In this document: positions 22,386-22,855 of the stretch, piece after piece | Layout: every line of letters begins with the position of its first letter | Position numbering within the stretch: the first letter of the stretch is position 1 | Source: JBCCQH01 sp039024435 | Lineage (GTDB): Bacteria; Bacteroidota; Bacteroidia; J057; JADKCL01 | NCBI GenBank assembly: GCA_039024435.1 | Contig: JBCCQH010000120.1 | Coordinates: forward strand, 1-22,855 | Direction of reading: 5' to 3' | DNA: 22,855 bases | Notes under the pieces: generated by a model | Databases searched by the model: none | The model's input: only the letters and a program-made list of their open reading frames with translations | Told to the model about the DNA's origin: nothing | Made by a program: the position numbers and the translations under genes

Positions 22386-22855
22386 TTAGGCTTTCCAGTC
22401 GACTTCCAGCACCTTTTCCATCCAGGACAGGCTGATCATCGAAATGCTCCAGGGCAAAGTCTGCAAAAGCAGGTCAAACGCCTTGCTTTCCACGTTCAAT
22501 TTATAGCTTTCCGCGCGGGACTCAAGGCTTCCCTCCCGCAGCAGGAACGATTCGCGAAACGTCGTCACACTCGTCTCCCCCAGATTTGTCCAGTGGCCAA
22601 TGGCCGCCTCCAACATGCTTTGCGTCATTTTTTCCTCCTGCGCGGTCACCCGAATACGGGTCCGAAAGATCGGCAGGGTCAGGGGAACCCCGCACAGCAC
22701 TTTATTGAGCACCAGTTCCGCCTCCTCCGCTTCCGTCTTTCCCGAAGCAATATATTGCAGCAGAAAAACCGCCCGCTCCTGGGCAAACGAAGAAATAAAC
22801 CCCGCATCGTTCATCAGCCCCACAATCTCAAAAAACCGCCCCAGATACGGCCAAA
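22386..22855 (-). CDS. Contractile injection system tape measure protein, C-terminal part (partial)
   Basis: The frame is open to the window edge, so the N-terminus is missing; 155 residues are visible. They match the conserved C-terminal region of Bacteroidota eCIS tape measure proteins: WPYLGRFFEIVGLM, ERAVFLLQYIASGK, ELVLNKVLCGVPLTLPI, MLEAAIGHWTNLGETSV, FRESFLLREGSLES, ESYKLNVESKAFDLLLQTLP, WSISMISLSWMEKVLEVDW. The family sets or caps the length of the inner tube and sheath. A GTG at 22821-22823 lies inside this conserved block and is not the true start. The next gene on this strand is the eCIS AAA+ ATPase, 20 bases on, which supports the call. The rest of the eCIS operon should lie beyond the right edge. 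Confidence 0.9.
   Translation of the reverse strand, partial: WPYLGRFFEIVGLMNDAGFISSFAQERAVFLLQYIASGKTEAEEAELVLNKVLCGVPLTLPIFRTRIRVTAQEEKMTQSMLEAAIGHWTNLGETSVTTFRESFLLREGSLESRAESYKLNVESKAFDLLLQTLPWSISMISLSWMEKVLEVDWKA

Noticed and set aside
1..22855. CRISPR array, tRNA or rRNA genes, integrase or transposase genes
   Set aside because: No regularly spaced repeats, cloverleaf-like sequences, rRNA motifs or recombinase motifs were seen on either strand.

Overview
The window looks like chromosomal DNA from a fairly GC-rich member of the Bacteroidota, most likely in or near the Saprospiria (Lewinella-like). The grounds are type IX secretion (T9SS) C-terminal sorting domains on two exported proteins, a YHYH-domain protein, delta-60 repeats, a lipoprotein with a Bacteroidota-type surface-export signal, RHS-associated core sequence, few Shine-Dalgarno sites, and several promoters close to the Bacteroidota TTTG / TAnnTTTG pattern. 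The phylum is firm; the class is inference.

Layout, left to right. (1) 63-1836: two divergent family 2 glycosyltransferases. (2) 2337-5234, minus: a two-gene operon of T9SS cargo, a YHYH-domain protein followed after 6 bases by a delta-60 repeat protein. (3) 5726-6430, plus: a soluble protein of unknown function. (4) 6715-11747, plus: two translationally coupled membrane proteins. The first has a large N-terminal region, a Pro-rich linker, one membrane helix and a DUF4230-like domain. The second has a membrane anchor, a DUF4230-like domain apparently split by a helical insertion, and a C-terminal GH25 lysozyme domain. (5) 11766-12761, minus: a signal-peptide plus three-helix membrane protein. 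(6) 13473-16068, plus: two long helical soluble proteins with their own putative promoter and a perfect 22-bp inverted-repeat terminator. (7) 16483-20635, plus: a polymorphic-toxin-like operon with two transglutaminase-like paralogues, the second fused to an RHS core and a C-terminal domain with PD-(D/E)XK nuclease features, then an overlapping gene for a predicted surface lipoprotein. (8) 20980-22855, minus: the distal end of an extracellular contractile injection system (eCIS) locus, an AAA+ ATPase preceded by the C-terminal part of the tape measure protein, which runs off the window.

How the parts may fit together is inference. The eCIS genes are secure. The membrane/lysozyme pair, the helical pair and the soluble protein at 5726 are not recognisable eCIS core parts, but a cell-wall hydrolase coupled to a large cytoplasmic-plus-membrane protein near an eCIS locus suggests a membrane docking, gating or release module. 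The RHS/nuclease operon is the clearest candidate for an undescribed toxin system. A transglutaminase-like N-terminal half in place of YD repeats, a duplicated partner with the same C-H-E spacing, and a surface lipoprotein where a cytoplasmic immunity protein would be expected are all unusual.
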